Counted from the first letter of the stretch, positions 27,782-36,955 are shown. The stretch is 64,000 nt of DNA from Holdemania sp. Marseille-P2844 (GCF_900120005.1 NZ_LT635448.1:248001-312000); one strand, 5' to 3'. The notes: generated by a model not told the origin, from the sequence alone. Made by a program: numbers and translations.

Positions 27782-28628
27782 TTTCCGCGAGCTGATTCAC
27801 GAAGCGCTGCCGTTATTGGAACAGGCGCAGATTCCGCAGGAAACGGCGCAGGTATTTCTGTTGGAGCTAAGCCAGAAGGAAAGCTACGATCTGTATCTGC
27901 ATTATGAGGACGAAGCGCCGGCGGAGCTGGTCGAACAATATCAGGCAGGGATGAAGCGGATTCTGAAACAGGAACCGATGCAGTATGTCCTGGGCTATTC
28001 CTGGTTTTATGGCTATCGGTTAAAGGTCAATGAAAATGTCCTGATCCCCCGTCCGGAAACGGAAGAGCTGGTGGCGAATATCCTGGCGGATCTGGATGAA
28101 TATTTCGCGGATGTGGAAACGATCGACGCGGTGGATATCGGTACCGGCAGCGGCGCGATCGCGCTGTCGCTGGCCAAGGAAGAACCGAAAATCCGCATGA
28201 GCGCTACCGACATCAGCGCGGAAGCAGTGGAAGTGGCGAAAGCGAACGCCGCGAGCTTAGGCGTCGACGTGAAGTTTCTGATCGGCGATATGGCGCAGCC
28301 GGTGATCGACGCGGGAATGAAGGTCGATCTTCTGATCTGCAATCCGCCGTACATTCCGCAGGAGGAAACACTGGAAGCTTCGGTCAAGGATTATGAACCG
28401 CATGTCGCGTTGTTTGGCGGCGAAGATGGCTTGAAGTTCTACCGTCAGGTCTTTGCGGCCGCGCCGCAGGTGCTGAAGGACAGAGCGATGATGGCGTTTG
28501 AAATTGGCTGGAATCAGAAAGCGGCGCTGTTGGCGGAGGTCAGAAAAACCTTCGGCGATGTGCGCGCCGAGGTGGTCAAGGACATCAATGGCAAGGACCG
28601 GATGTTGTTCGTCTACTTCAATCTGTAA
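27774..28628 (+). CDS. prmC: Release factor glutamine methyltransferase
   Basis: 284 residues from the ATG at 27774, inside the end of prfA. SAM-binding VDIGTGSGAIALSLA and the catalytic NPPY at 190-193 are intact. It methylates the glutamine of the GGQ motif in release factors, its partner being encoded just upstream. Length and motifs are normal. A terminator follows. Confidence 0.95.
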   Translation: MPSFRELIHEALPLLEQAQIPQETAQVFLLELSQKESYDLYLHYEDEAPAELVEQYQAGMKRILKQEPMQYVLGYSWFYGYRLKVNENVLIPRPETEELVANILADLDEYFADVETIDAVDIGTGSGAIALSLAKEEPKIRMSATDISAEAVEVAKANAASLGVDVKFLIGDMAQPVIDAGMKVDLLICNPPYIPQEETLEASVKDYEPHVALFGGEDGLKFYRQVFAAAPQVLKDRAMMAFEIGWNQKAALLAEVRKTFGDVRAEVVKDINGKDRMLFVYFNL

Positions 28629-28663
28629 GCTTGTGCTGTGCAAGATCCTGGTATAAAAATGGA

Positions 28664-28705
28664 AAATCCGTCCATCCTGAAAGCAACAGGAAGGGCGGGT
28701 TTTTT
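28664..28705 (+). terminator. prfA-prmC terminator, ending at the next start codon
   Basis: AATCCGTCC-TCCTG pairs with CAGGA-GGGCGGGTT, then a T run (28700-28705) that touches the ATG at 28706. The purines of the 3' arm would also be the ribosome site of the next gene. Confidence 0.75.
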
Positions 28706-29086
28706 ATGAAGAAGCTGATGGTAATGATGAGTCTATGTTTGTTCTGTTCTCTTTGTACGATCGTTGGAGAAACGGAAGAAGTTCGATTTCAGATTCAGGC
28801 GGATTCCCGTGTTCATGAGGAAGCCGGCCTGAAAAATCAGATTTATGCAGTGTACTCCGAGTTAACTGACGGCGTGGACACAGAGTCCCGCCCGGTGATC
28901 GTCGCTCAGAATATCAAACGATTTGAAGTGAACGAGGACATCCGTGCGGAATATCAGAATAATATCGTGGTGATCACGCAGGGGGACGGCAAAGGCAGCC
29001 TGATCCATGGCAGCTTCGATGCGTTCAGCTGCGGACGCCCGGTGAAACCGAAATCCTGGATAGCGGAACTATTCGGACATGAATAA
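28706..29086 (+). CDS. Small secreted protein of unknown function
   Basis: 126 residues. A hydrophobic N-terminal signal (MKKLMVMMSLCLFCSLC) suggests export; Cys residues near 14-17 might allow lipidation but no clear lipobox is seen. The rest is polar with no domain I recognise. Its only ribosome-binding sequence, GGAAGGG, lies inside the terminator stem just upstream, so translation may be conditional. Base composition is more AT-rich than the neighbouring housekeeping genes. Confidence 0.55.
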   Translation: MKKLMVMMSLCLFCSLCTIVGETEEVRFQIQADSRVHEEAGLKNQIYAVYSELTDGVDTESRPVIVAQNIKRFEVNEDIRAEYQNNIVVITQGDGKGSLIHGSFDAFSCGRPVKPKSWIAELFGHE

Positions 29087-29255
29087 TCAATTCAGGTTTA
29101 TCGAGGAGCTTAAACGCATTTGTGTTCAAGAAAGCGCAGACATGAGCGCGTTATTAAAAAGATTAAAAAGAAATAAAACAATTTTATTGAGAGGTCTATT
29201 GCCCAAAGATGAATCGACGGTAAACACATTTAACGAATCTATTTTCCAAAAATGA
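29079..29255 (+). CDS. Possible 58-residue protein overlapping the previous stop
   Basis: An ATG at 29079 inside the last codons of the preceding gene opens a 58-residue basic frame (MNNQFRFIEELKRIC...FQK). The eight-base overlap is like that of translationally coupled genes elsewhere in this window. There is no strong ribosome site and no recognised domain, so it could also be chance. Confidence 0.3.
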   Translation: MNNQFRFIEELKRICVQESADMSALLKRLKRNKTILLRGLLPKDESTVNTFNESIFQK

Positions 29256-29279
29256 ATATTTTTCAGAATTGGAAAATAG
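29239..29279. repeat. Perfect 11-base inverted repeat
   Basis: CTATTTTCCAA and TTGGAAAATAG surround a 19-base loop at the end of the small frame. No long T run follows, so it is a weak terminator or another hairpin. Confidence 0.5.
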
Positions 29280-29365
29280 GATGATTTTCTCTTCAGGTTA
29301 AAGTTGATCGCAAGGGGATTTACAAACTTGATTTTTCAAGATATGATAAATAGGCTCATAGAGTA

Positions 29366-29404
29366 GGAAGGAACAGGGACTGAGGTCGTTTCTTCCGTTT
29401 TTTT
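29366..29404 (+). terminator. Weak terminator
   Basis: GGAAGGAA and TTTCTTCC pair with one mismatch, then seven T. The rest of 29256-29580 shows nothing I can call. Confidence 0.4.
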
Positions 29405-29580
29405 ATGGCTTTAAGGAAGAGAGTTACTATGATTAAATAGAATCCGCAAGGATTGTCTGGAAGAACTTTTCGTTTACAATGGAAGCATGACGTAAAGTGT
29501 GTTATGAATCACAACAAGCGGTATCCAGGAACGCGGTATGAAGAAAGAGAAGTAAAACTCAAACGAAGGTAGAGGACAGA

Positions 29581-30162
29581 ATGAAAAAAACAGGTTTGAT
29601 CGTCTTACTCCTGCTCTGTTATGGCTGCGCCGCTGAAGTGCAGGAGAATCCTCGATCCACAGTGGATCCTGAACCGATGATATCCAGCACTCCCGATACT
29701 GTCAGCGGAGATACTTATTTTGAAGAAAATCCTAAAGCTGGAAATGCCGTCTTCGTATGTCATCAATGGAAAGAAAATAAGATTGACGATCGTTTCAGTC
29801 TGCCTGAAGGTGAATCCGTTTTTTTAAGAGACAGTCTCGTTTTCATTTTGTATCCTTCAGAAAATGATTTTGCCCGACTTCACATAACAAGCCGAATGGA
29901 AACCGAATATGATAAATGGCTGGATGGTGAATATCGGTCATCAGGCGATCATATTTATAAATTTTCTGTGAGCTATGCCAGTCCGAAGCGCTATGGGTTT
30001 GATGGTCCTGAGTCCTACAATGACTTTGTTACTGAAGGGGAAGTGTTCTCCGGTTATTTTATGATTGAAGAAAATACATTGTACTACTTAGGAGATTCCG
30101 AAGATTTCTCAAATTATCGAAATTATCCGGCTTGTGATACCAAGCAAGAGTGGTCTTTCTGA
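29581..30162 (+). CDS. Lipoprotein of unknown function
   Basis: 193 residues. A signal peptide ends in a lipobox-like CYGC with Cys16 as the lipid-anchored residue, followed by a Pro/Ser/Thr-rich linker (about 20-45) and a domain of roughly 140 residues rich in Tyr, Asp and Glu. No known domain is recognised. It is AT-rich and single, after a weak terminator, with a further terminator downstream. Anchored on the outer face of the membrane. Confidence 0.65.
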   Translation: MKKTGLIVLLLLCYGCAAEVQENPRSTVDPEPMISSTPDTVSGDTYFEENPKAGNAVFVCHQWKENKIDDRFSLPEGESVFLRDSLVFILYPSENDFARLHITSRMETEYDKWLDGEYRSSGDHIYKFSVSYASPKRYGFDGPESYNDFVTEGEVFSGYFMIEENTLYYLGDSEDFSNYRNYPACDTKQEWSF

Positions 30163-30252
30163 CGTTGGATTGAGGATAGAACAAATGGAACTGACCGACG
30201 TTCAAAATGAATCCGCTGGTTATCGGTTCACGCTGTTGAAGATGAACAAGTC

Positions 30253-30285
30253 ATCCGCTGGGAATAGACCGGCGGATTTGTTTTA
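30253..30285 (+). terminator. Terminator after the lipoprotein gene
   Basis: ATCCGCTGG and CCGGCGGAT pair with one G-U, followed by TTGTTTTATT. Confidence 0.65.
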
Positions 30286-30340
30286 TTCGGTTTGAAAGGC
30301 GGAAATCAAAAATATCCGTTTTCTGTTTTGAGCGAAAGAC

Positions 30341-30368
30341 TTAACATTAAGGAATTTTATGGTATAAC
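30341..30368 (+). promoter_or_regulatory. Promoter of the flavin oxidoreductase gene
   Basis: TTAACA, a 16-base spacer and TATAAC, 31 bases before the start codon. Confidence 0.5.
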
Positions 30369-30399
30369 TTTCTCATCAGGTTCTAAAGGAGGAATCGAA

Positions 30400-31395
30400 A
30401 TGATTTTACTGACTTCACCCGTTCAAGTGGGGCATTTGCGCTTAAAAAACCGGCTGGTCATGCCGCCGATGGCGACGTCCAAGGCGGAAAACGGCAAGGT
30501 TACGCCGGAATTGATTCACTACTATCAGGAAAAATCCGCAGGCGGCGCACTGGGCTTGATCATCATGGAACACAGCTTTATTTCGGCGGAAGGGCAGGCC
30601 AGCGCAAACCAGACGTCGATTTCCAGCGATGAGGATATCGTGGGATTGCGCGAATTGACAGCGGCGATTCACGCTAACGGTTCGCCGGTATTCGCTCAGC
30701 TCAATCATGCCGGAAGCGCGGCGAAAGAAGAAGTTACCGGCTATGTCCCGTTAGCGCCCAGCGTGGTCAAACATCCCAAGGCGAAAGACGAATGCCTGCC
30801 CAAAGCCATGACAGCGCAGGATCTTGAAAAAGTGATCGCTGATTTTAAGGAAGCTGCCCGCCGGGCCCAGGCCGCCGGCTTTGACGGCGTGGAAATCCAC
30901 TCGGCCCACGGCTATCTGCTCAACCAGTTTTATTCGCCGCTGACCAACCGGAGAACGGACGACTACGGAGGCTCGCTGGAAAACCGGATTCGCCTGCATT
31001 GTCAGATCATCGAAGCGATCCGCAGTCAGGTTGGTGCGGAGTATCCGCTGGCACTGCGGTTAGGCGCGTGCGAGGGGCTTGAAAACGGAAGTACGCTGGC
31101 AGACGCAATATCCGCATGCGCGGCATTTGAAAAAGCCGGCGTTGATCTGATCGACATCACCGGCGGCTTAGGCGGTTATGTTCGTCCGGGCCACAGCGAA
31201 CAAGGCTATTTTCAGGACTATTCCGCCGCGATAAAACAGTCGGTTTCGATTCCCGTGCTGCTGACGGGCGGAATCACGGAAGTCTCGGCCGCGGAGGCGC
31301 TCTTGCAAAGCAGGAAGGCCGATCTGATCGGCGTCGGCCGGGCGATCCTCAAGGATTCCGGCTGGGCAAAAAAGGCAATCTCCGCTTTCTTATAA
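30400..31395 (+). CDS. Old Yellow Enzyme family NADH:flavin oxidoreductase
   Basis: 331 residues from the ATG at 30400 (AAAGGAGG ahead). TIM-barrel motifs: LKNRLVMPPMAT, FAQLNHAGS, GFDGVEIHSAHGYLLNQFYSPLTNRRTDDYGGSLENR-like block, and LIGVGRAIL near the end for FMN phosphate binding. It lacks the extra C-terminal FeS/FAD domains of enoate reductases, so it is a single-domain OYE reducing activated double bonds with NAD(P)H. Physiological substrate unknown; stands alone. Confidence 0.88.
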   Translation: MILLTSPVQVGHLRLKNRLVMPPMATSKAENGKVTPELIHYYQEKSAGGALGLIIMEHSFISAEGQASANQTSISSDEDIVGLRELTAAIHANGSPVFAQLNHAGSAAKEEVTGYVPLAPSVVKHPKAKDECLPKAMTAQDLEKVIADFKEAARRAQAAGFDGVEIHSAHGYLLNQFYSPLTNRRTDDYGGSLENRIRLHCQIIEAIRSQVGAEYPLALRLGACEGLENGSTLADAISACAAFEKAGVDLIDITGGLGGYVRPGHSEQGYFQDYSAAIKQSVSIPVLLTGGITEVSAAEALLQSRKADLIGVGRAILKDSGWAKKAISAFL

Positions 31396-31425
31396 AACCA
31401 TGAAGTTCTTAACCGCTTAATTCGT

Positions 31426-31478
31426 AAGATTTTTCCATCCTTTGTCCGCAAAGTACAGAATTGGAAAAATCTTTTTCT
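31426..31478 (+). terminator. Terminator of the flavin oxidoreductase gene
   Basis: AAGATTTTTCCA and TGGAAAAATCTT form a perfect 12-base stem with a 24-base loop, followed by TTTC. Confidence 0.7.
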
Positions 31479-31634
31479 TGTCCGCGCCGAAATTTTTGAC
31501 TGCGGAAATTTCTTTTCCGTTTCAGATCAGGCCGGCTGAAAAAACGCACGATCGGTATGAACAACTTTCGTTGTATAATGATAGCAAACGGGCCTCGGAA
31601 ATCAACGGCGCCCAGGAAAAAGGGAGATGTGGTT

Positions 31635-32555
31635 ATGCTTGTTGAAATTACAGAAACCTGTCGTCAAACAGAAAATTTGAACTACCCCTGTGAACATCTG
31701 ACCGTCGGCTTTATCAGTGAAGAACAGCTGCAAGCGCTGGCCCGACAGGCCGGACTGCATCTGCCGATCCCCACGGAAAGGGAATCCCTGATGCGCAACG
31801 CCGTCAGCGTCAGCGAGAATGCCTTCTGGTGCGTGCTGCATCTGATCAATCCCGGTCAGATTCTGGGACAACGGGATAAGATCGGCCTGTTGATTGTAAA
31901 AAACTGTTTTTTAGTCGTCGATCTGTTCGACGAAGACGACAGCACCGGCGAAGCCGTCAATCGCATGCTTCAGTCGCTGCAGCCAAAGAAAGCGACGCTG
32001 CCGCGGTTGGTCACCGGCTTCTTTCGGGAGATTCTGATACAGGATCCGGATATTCATGAAGATCTGGAAACACGGATCGACACGTTGGAAAAAGAAGTGT
32101 TCGACGCCAGAGCGCCGCACTTTCGGCAGCAGACTCTCCAGTTGGGCAAAGAGCTGCTGACGCTGAACCGCTATTATGATCAGCTGATCAACATCAACGA
32201 TCATCTGGAAGAAAACAGCAACGACTTGTTCGCCGAGGACGAGCTGCGCAGCTTCACACTGTTAAACGATCGAATCCTCCGCTATCGCGACAATGTGCAG
32301 CTGCTGCGCGACCGCCTGACCCAGACGCAGCAATCCTATCAGGCCCAGCTGGACTATCAGCTGAACAAGTCGATGAAGACGCTGTCGTTAGTCACGACGA
32401 TCTGCCTGCCTTTGTCGCTGATCGCCGGCTGGTATGGTATGAACTTTACGGCGATGCCGGAATTGAAATGGCGCTATGGCTATCTCTATGTGATCGGATT
32501 GAGCGCGGCGGTCGTCAGTCTGGTGATCGTTCTGTTAAAACACAAAAAAGGGTAG
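31635..32555 (+). CDS. corA: CorA-type magnesium/divalent cation channel
   Basis: 306 residues. A large N-terminal cytoplasmic domain with long helices (about 130-250) is followed by two membrane segments; the signature YGMNF at 267-271 ends the first, and a basic tail follows the second. The channel is a pentamer conducting magnesium inward. The ATG at 31635 is used since the only -10-like box, TATAAT at 31574-31579, lies downstream of the alternative ATG at 31557. Confidence 0.9.
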   Translation: MLVEITETCRQTENLNYPCEHLTVGFISEEQLQALARQAGLHLPIPTERESLMRNAVSVSENAFWCVLHLINPGQILGQRDKIGLLIVKNCFLVVDLFDEDDSTGEAVNRMLQSLQPKKATLPRLVTGFFREILIQDPDIHEDLETRIDTLEKEVFDARAPHFRQQTLQLGKELLTLNRYYDQLININDHLEENSNDLFAEDELRSFTLLNDRILRYRDNVQLLRDRLTQTQQSYQAQLDYQLNKSMKTLSLVTTICLPLSLIAGWYGMNFTAMPELKWRYGYLYVIGLSAAVVSLVIVLLKHKKG

Positions 32556-32582
32556 AGTCTGTTCGCAGACTCTGCTTTCTTA
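32554..32582 (+). terminator. corA terminator, UUCG loop
   Basis: AGAGTCTG and CAGACTCT form an 8-base stem closed by TTCG, then GCTTTCTT. The stem starts in the corA stop codon. Confidence 0.6.
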
Positions 32583-32612
32583 ACTTTAGCTTAACCTGCG
32601 AATAGTTATAAT
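32580..32612 (+). promoter_or_regulatory. Direct-repeat response-regulator box and -10
   Basis: TTAAC at 32580 and again at 32591 are spaced 11 bases, the spacing used by OmpR/PhoP-type regulators, and sit at the -35 region of a perfect TATAAT (32607-32612). The response regulator encoded next probably binds here to control itself. Confidence 0.55.
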
Positions 32613-32644
32613 CGTAGATGTCCGGAGAGTGAAAGGAGAACCGC

Positions 32645-33331
32645 ATGAAACTGTTGATTGTGGAAGATGAGGAAGATCTGGCGCTGGGGCTGAAGCGCGG
32701 GCTGCGGAAAAACGGCTACGAGGTCGACTGGACCGGCGAGGGTCGGGAAGGGCTGGATCTGGCGCTGGCTGAGGATTACGGCTGCGTCCTGCTCGATTTG
32801 AATCTGCCGGGATTGGACGGACTGGATCTGCTTCGCCGGCTGCGCGCGGAGAAGCCGCAGCAGAAGATTCTCATTTTATCGGCCCGCGGGACGGTGGCGG
32901 ACAAGGTGAGGGGGCTTGACCTGGGCGCAGATGATTACCTGGTCAAACCGTTTCACTTCGAGGAACTGCTCGCGCGCATCCGCAATCTGACCGGACGCCG
33001 TTTTGTGCGCCAGGACGCCGTTGTCTGCCGCGGTTCATTGCGGATCGACACCGGCAGTCATCAGGTGTATGTGCGGGATCAGCGGCTGAGGCTGACCGCC
33101 AGGGAAACGCAGATTCTGGAAACGCTGGCGCTGCACGACGGCAAGCGGCTGAGCGCGGAAACGATTATCTGCCAGGTTTGGGGCGAAGACGAAGATCTGT
33201 TTTCCAACGCCTTTAAAGTTCACCTGTCTTCCCTGCGCCGCAAGCTGGCCTCGGCCAGTGGGGAAGACTGGATCGAATGTCAGCGCGGGCTAGGGTATTG
33301 CCTGAAGGAGAATCCGGATGAAAAAGCTTAG
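32645..33331 (+). CDS. OmpR-family response regulator
   Basis: 228 residues: receiver domain (1-118; acidic pocket EDE at 7-9, phospho-acceptor Asp51 in LLDLNLPG, conserved Lys in DYLVKPF) and winged-helix DNA-binding domain (about 128-225). It would switch the sensor kinase and ABC transporter genes that follow. GAAAGGAG precedes the start; the last 14 bases overlap the kinase gene. Confidence 0.93.
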   Translation: MKLLIVEDEEDLALGLKRGLRKNGYEVDWTGEGREGLDLALAEDYGCVLLDLNLPGLDGLDLLRRLRAEKPQQKILILSARGTVADKVRGLDLGADDYLVKPFHFEELLARIRNLTGRRFVRQDAVVCRGSLRIDTGSHQVYVRDQRLRLTARETQILETLALHDGKRLSAETIICQVWGEDEDLFSNAFKVHLSSLRRKLASASGEDWIECQRGLGYCLKENPDEKA

Positions 33332-34541
33332 TTTACAGGTCAAGATTACGCTGCTGTGCACGGCGATTCTGACCGCGGCCTGTGTGCTGCTTACCCTTTC
33401 CTCCATGATGTTCAGTTCCCACGAATTGATCGGGGTAGCCAGGCAGGCGACGACCGTGATAACTGATTATGCCGTTTCGGTTAAAGAAGCATACAACCTG
33501 CAGCCCGCCCCAACCGCAAACAGCGGCCGTGAGGAGATCAAGGTTGATCAAATTGTCATCAATTCCAATCTTGCGGATTTTTACAACGTAAATCTTCCTG
33601 AGCAGGTGGAACAAAGCATGGTGGCGATCACAACCGCGGCCAACGATCAGATTCAGATTCAGGTTGTCGGTTTGATGACGGCGATCATTCTGTTGGGCAC
33701 GTTGGGCATTTATCTGACCGTTTCCCGCCTGACACGTCCGCTGCGTCAGTTGTCGACCTCGATCAGTACGCTGGACGAAGATCAGCTGTCGGTCCGGCTG
33801 GAAGAAAACGGCATCCGCGAGGTCGCGGAACTGAGCCATTCGCTCAACCAGATGATCAGCCGGCTGGACGAAGCCTTCGAACGGCAGAAACGCTTTACTG
33901 CCGATGCAGCGCATGAGCTGAAAACACCGCTGGCCTCGATTCAGGTCAATCTCGACTCCCTGCGGCAGGAAGAAGAATACACCGCCGAGGAAGCGGCCGA
34001 GGTGCTGGAAGTGACCCAGCGCAACATCCGCCGGCTGAATCGACTGGCCGAAAATCTGCTTCAGCTCAACAGCGCGCAGGTGATCGAGCAGCGTCAGCGC
34101 TGTTCCGTTCACGATTGCTTTTGCACGATTATCGAGGAGCTGGATCCGCGGATTCGACAGAAACAGCTGAGTGTCCAGCTGGCCGAAGCTTATCCTTGTC
34201 TGGATACCGATCCGACGCTGCTGCTTCGCTGTCTGTATAACTGCGTGGAAAACGCTGTGAAATACACCCCGGAACACAGCACGATCCGGATCGATTTAAG
34301 CAAGCGGGAAGATCAGCTTCAAATCCTGATCGCCAATCCGTCACAGCCGATCAGCGAAAGTCAGTGCGCCCAGCTGTTTCAGCCGTTTTACCGGCTGGAT
34401 GCCTCGCGCAGCCGCAAACTGGGCGGCAGCGGTCTGGGCCTGGCGATCACGCAGGAAATTGTGACCCGGCTGGGCGGAACGATTCAGGCAGTCTGGAAAG
34501 ACGGCGAATTCCAGATTCAGATTCTGCTTCCGAAAGGTTAA
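33318..34541 (+). CDS. Membrane sensor histidine kinase
   Basis: 407 residues. Two membrane segments (about 10-32 and 115-137) flank an 80-residue external loop, then HAMP, HisKA with FTADAAHELKTPL (phospho-His199) and HATPase with N-box NCVENAVKYTP and G-box GGSGLGLAI. It phosphorylates the regulator encoded just upstream. The short external loop would sense the ligand directly or via the ABC permease downstream. Confidence 0.93.
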   Translation: MKKLSLQVKITLLCTAILTAACVLLTLSSMMFSSHELIGVARQATTVITDYAVSVKEAYNLQPAPTANSGREEIKVDQIVINSNLADFYNVNLPEQVEQSMVAITTAANDQIQIQVVGLMTAIILLGTLGIYLTVSRLTRPLRQLSTSISTLDEDQLSVRLEENGIREVAELSHSLNQMISRLDEAFERQKRFTADAAHELKTPLASIQVNLDSLRQEEEYTAEEAAEVLEVTQRNIRRLNRLAENLLQLNSAQVIEQRQRCSVHDCFCTIIEELDPRIRQKQLSVQLAEAYPCLDTDPTLLLRCLYNCVENAVKYTPEHSTIRIDLSKREDQLQILIANPSQPISESQCAQLFQPFYRLDASRSRKLGGSGLGLAITQEIVTRLGGTIQAVWKDGEFQIQILLPKG

Positions 34542-34707
34542 TCAAGCGGACTCTGGACAGACAGAGCGCTTCCGAAATCGGAATTTCTGAGCTTGATGAT
34601 CCGAAGCGTCTCTTTCGCATTTGAGCTGTACTGCATCATTGAATTGAAATCAAAACGGACTTTTGAGGAAAGTTGTTTTCCTTGCGCCCGTAGAAAGGAA
34701 ATACACT

Positions 34708-36249
34708 ATGAATTTCATTCAGCGTGCGCTGCGGCACTTATCCCGCAGCAAGACAAAATCACTGCTTCTTACTCTGACGTTTTTTCTGATCGCCAACTTT
34801 GTGGTCGTCGGCTTTTCGATCAGCGCGGCCGCGGCGGAAGCCAAGATTGAAACGCGCCGCAAAATGAATCCGGTCGTCGAGTTTACGATGGACTTTGACG
34901 CCTGGTATGAAAAATATATGAGTCTGGATTCGGAGGAACGCAAAACCTTTGCCTATCCGAAACCGGATCCGGAGCTGGTGAGAAGAATGTTAGCCGATTC
35001 CCGCGTTAAATCCGCGGACTGGACGCGCTCCACGTTGGGCTATGCGGACGGGTTTGCGCCGGTGGAGATCCAGCGGCCGCAGAAGACGGAGGACGAGGAG
35101 GACGACGGGATGTTTTCCACCTCAGTCGTCGTTTCGGAAACGATGTCCGGCAGCGGGCAGGCGACGAACCAACAGCCCAACATGACGCTGCTGGGACTGC
35201 TTTCGCCGCAGCTGAACAAGCTGGCGGACGAAACGTGGAAACTGGCCCAGGGCCGGATGATTACGCAGGAAGAAATAGATAACGGAAGTCCGGTCGCCGT
35301 GATCGACAAGCGGCTGGCGGAAGCGAATAATCTGTCGGTCGGCGATTTCATCCGGATCAAGCTGTATTCTGACGACGAGATCAACGCTGTGGCCGATACT
35401 GCCAACGACAACGTCCTCGAACTGGAGATCGTCGGGATTTTGGACAGCGCGGAGGAGCTGAGCAGCGAGGAGCTGCAATGGGCCAGCGAATATTCCCATC
35501 CGGCCAATCAGGTGCTGATGCCGCTGCCATTGTACGCACAGCACGACATCGCGCTGATGGCGCTGTTCCATCAAGCCAACCCGAAAGTGGCCGAAGCCAG
35601 GCTGGAAGACTATAACCCGTCCAGCGCCGTGTTTGTGCTGAACGATCCGCTGGAGGTCGATGCCTTCCGCGACCAGTATAATCAGAATCTTGACGAATAT
35701 CTGATCATGGATGCCAACGATGAGATGTACCAGCGTTTGTCGAAGCCGCTTGACACCTTGACGGTGTTCTCCGATCTGATCGTGGCGGTCGTTCTGATCA
35801 ACGCGGTGGTGATTATTTCCCTAGTCAGCGCATTGACGTTGAAGACGCGGGAAACGGAGATCGGGGTCTTGCTTTCCCTCGGCGTGTCCAAAGTCAAGAT
35901 TGTCGGGCAGCTGTTTACGGAGCTGTTGATCACGGCGATGATCGGCTTTGCGCTGGCCTCCGCGACGGGGTCGATGCTTGCCGGAAGCGTCGGCGAGAAA
36001 GCGCTGGCGATGCAGGTGCAGGAAAACCAGACAAGCGAGCCGGGCGTCTTCACGTATTCATCTTCGGATTCCTTGTTTAACGAAGTCAGCCAGGAAGAGG
36101 TGACGGCCAGCTATCACGCCGGTGTGGATGCAGGCATTTTGATTCAGATCTTTGTTTTAGGCGTTGGCGTGGTCTTCATCAGTACCCTGATACCGTCGAT
36201 GATGGTGCTCCGTTTCAATCCGAAGAAGATCCTGATGAGTCAGAATTAG
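34708..36249 (+). CDS. ABC transporter permease, MacB/FtsX type
   Basis: 513 residues. One membrane segment near 20-42, a large extracytoplasmic domain (about 45-350), then three membrane segments clustered in the last 170 residues (VFSDLIVAVVLINAVVIIS, LITAMIGFALASATGS, IFVLGVGVVFISTLIPS). This layout is typical of the MacB/YknZ superfamily. The start at 34708 has AGAAAGGA ahead. A perfect TTCCGA-AA-TCGGAA palindrome at 34570-34583 lies in the upstream gap. It pairs with the ATPase encoded 13 bases downstream; likely roles are export or peptide-stress response. Confidence 0.85.
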   Translation: MNFIQRALRHLSRSKTKSLLLTLTFFLIANFVVVGFSISAAAAEAKIETRRKMNPVVEFTMDFDAWYEKYMSLDSEERKTFAYPKPDPELVRRMLADSRVKSADWTRSTLGYADGFAPVEIQRPQKTEDEEDDGMFSTSVVVSETMSGSGQATNQQPNMTLLGLLSPQLNKLADETWKLAQGRMITQEEIDNGSPVAVIDKRLAEANNLSVGDFIRIKLYSDDEINAVADTANDNVLELEIVGILDSAEELSSEELQWASEYSHPANQVLMPLPLYAQHDIALMALFHQANPKVAEARLEDYNPSSAVFVLNDPLEVDAFRDQYNQNLDEYLIMDANDEMYQRLSKPLDTLTVFSDLIVAVVLINAVVIISLVSALTLKTRETEIGVLLSLGVSKVKIVGQLFTELLITAMIGFALASATGSMLAGSVGEKALAMQVQENQTSEPGVFTYSSSDSLFNEVSQEEVTASYHAGVDAGILIQIFVLGVGVVFISTLIPSMMVLRFNPKKILMSQN

Positions 36250-36262
36250 AAAGGACAACCGC

Positions 36263-36955
36263 ATGTTAAAATTAGTAAACTTAAATTATGGCTACACCGA
36301 CGGCGCGAATCGCCGCAGCATCCTGCGGGATTGCTCGTATACGTTTGAGGAAGGACGGTTTTACACTATTCTGGGACCTTCCGGCAGCGGCAAGACGACG
36401 CTGCTTTCGATCCTGGCCGGCTTAGACAGCGCTGAAAGCGGCGAGATCTGGTACAAGGATGAACAGATCACTCCCAATCGGCTCTATCATTACCGCCGCA
36501 ATCAGATTGGCATCGTGTTCCAGCAGTACAATCTGATCAACTACCTGACCGGTATTGAAAACGTCGAGCTGGCCATGACGGAAACGGATAACGCCGTGCC
36601 CGAAAACCGCCGGGAAATTGCTTACGCGCTGCTTGAAAAGGTGGGAATTGTACGCTCCAAGGCGGAGCGTCCGATTTCCAAACTGTCCGGCGGCGAGCAG
36701 CAGCGGATTGCGATCGCGCGGGCGCTGGCAGCCAATGTCGATCTGATCTTTGCGGATGAACCGACCGGCAATCTCGACACAGCGACCGAACAGGAAATCA
36801 TCCGGATCTTCCGCCTTCTGGCGGAAGACTTCGGCAAGACCGTCATCGTCGTTACGCACTCGGAAACCGTTTCCCGTTTCAGCGATGAGCGGGTGCTGCT
36901 GGAAGATGGGCAGCTGCATCGGCTGCCGCCGGAGGCGGAGGCGGCAGGGGTCTGA
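36263..36955 (+). CDS. ABC transporter ATPase, LolD/MacB type
   Basis: 230 residues. Walker A GPSGSGKTT from residue 38, Q-loop VFQQYN, signature LSGGEQQR, Walker B LIFADEPTGNLD and switch His in VTHS are all intact. It powers the permease encoded upstream. As a whole the regulator, kinase, permease and ATPase genes form one unit on the plus strand. Confidence 0.93.
   Translation: MLKLVNLNYGYTDGANRRSILRDCSYTFEEGRFYTILGPSGSGKTTLLSILAGLDSAESGEIWYKDEQITPNRLYHYRRNQIGIVFQQYNLINYLTGIENVELAMTETDNAVPENRREIAYALLEKVGIVRSKAERPISKLSGGEQQRIAIARALAANVDLIFADEPTGNLDTATEQEIIRIFRLLAEDFGKTVIVVTHSETVSRFSDERVLLEDGQLHRLPPEAEAAGV

Noticed and set aside
31557-31634. Upstream ATG for corA
   Set aside because: It lies before the -10 box at 31574, and the protein similarity begins at the ATG at 31635.
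33333-34277. 314-residue open frame on the minus strand
   Set aside because: Opposite the histidine kinase, His/Gln/Arg-rich, without start signals.
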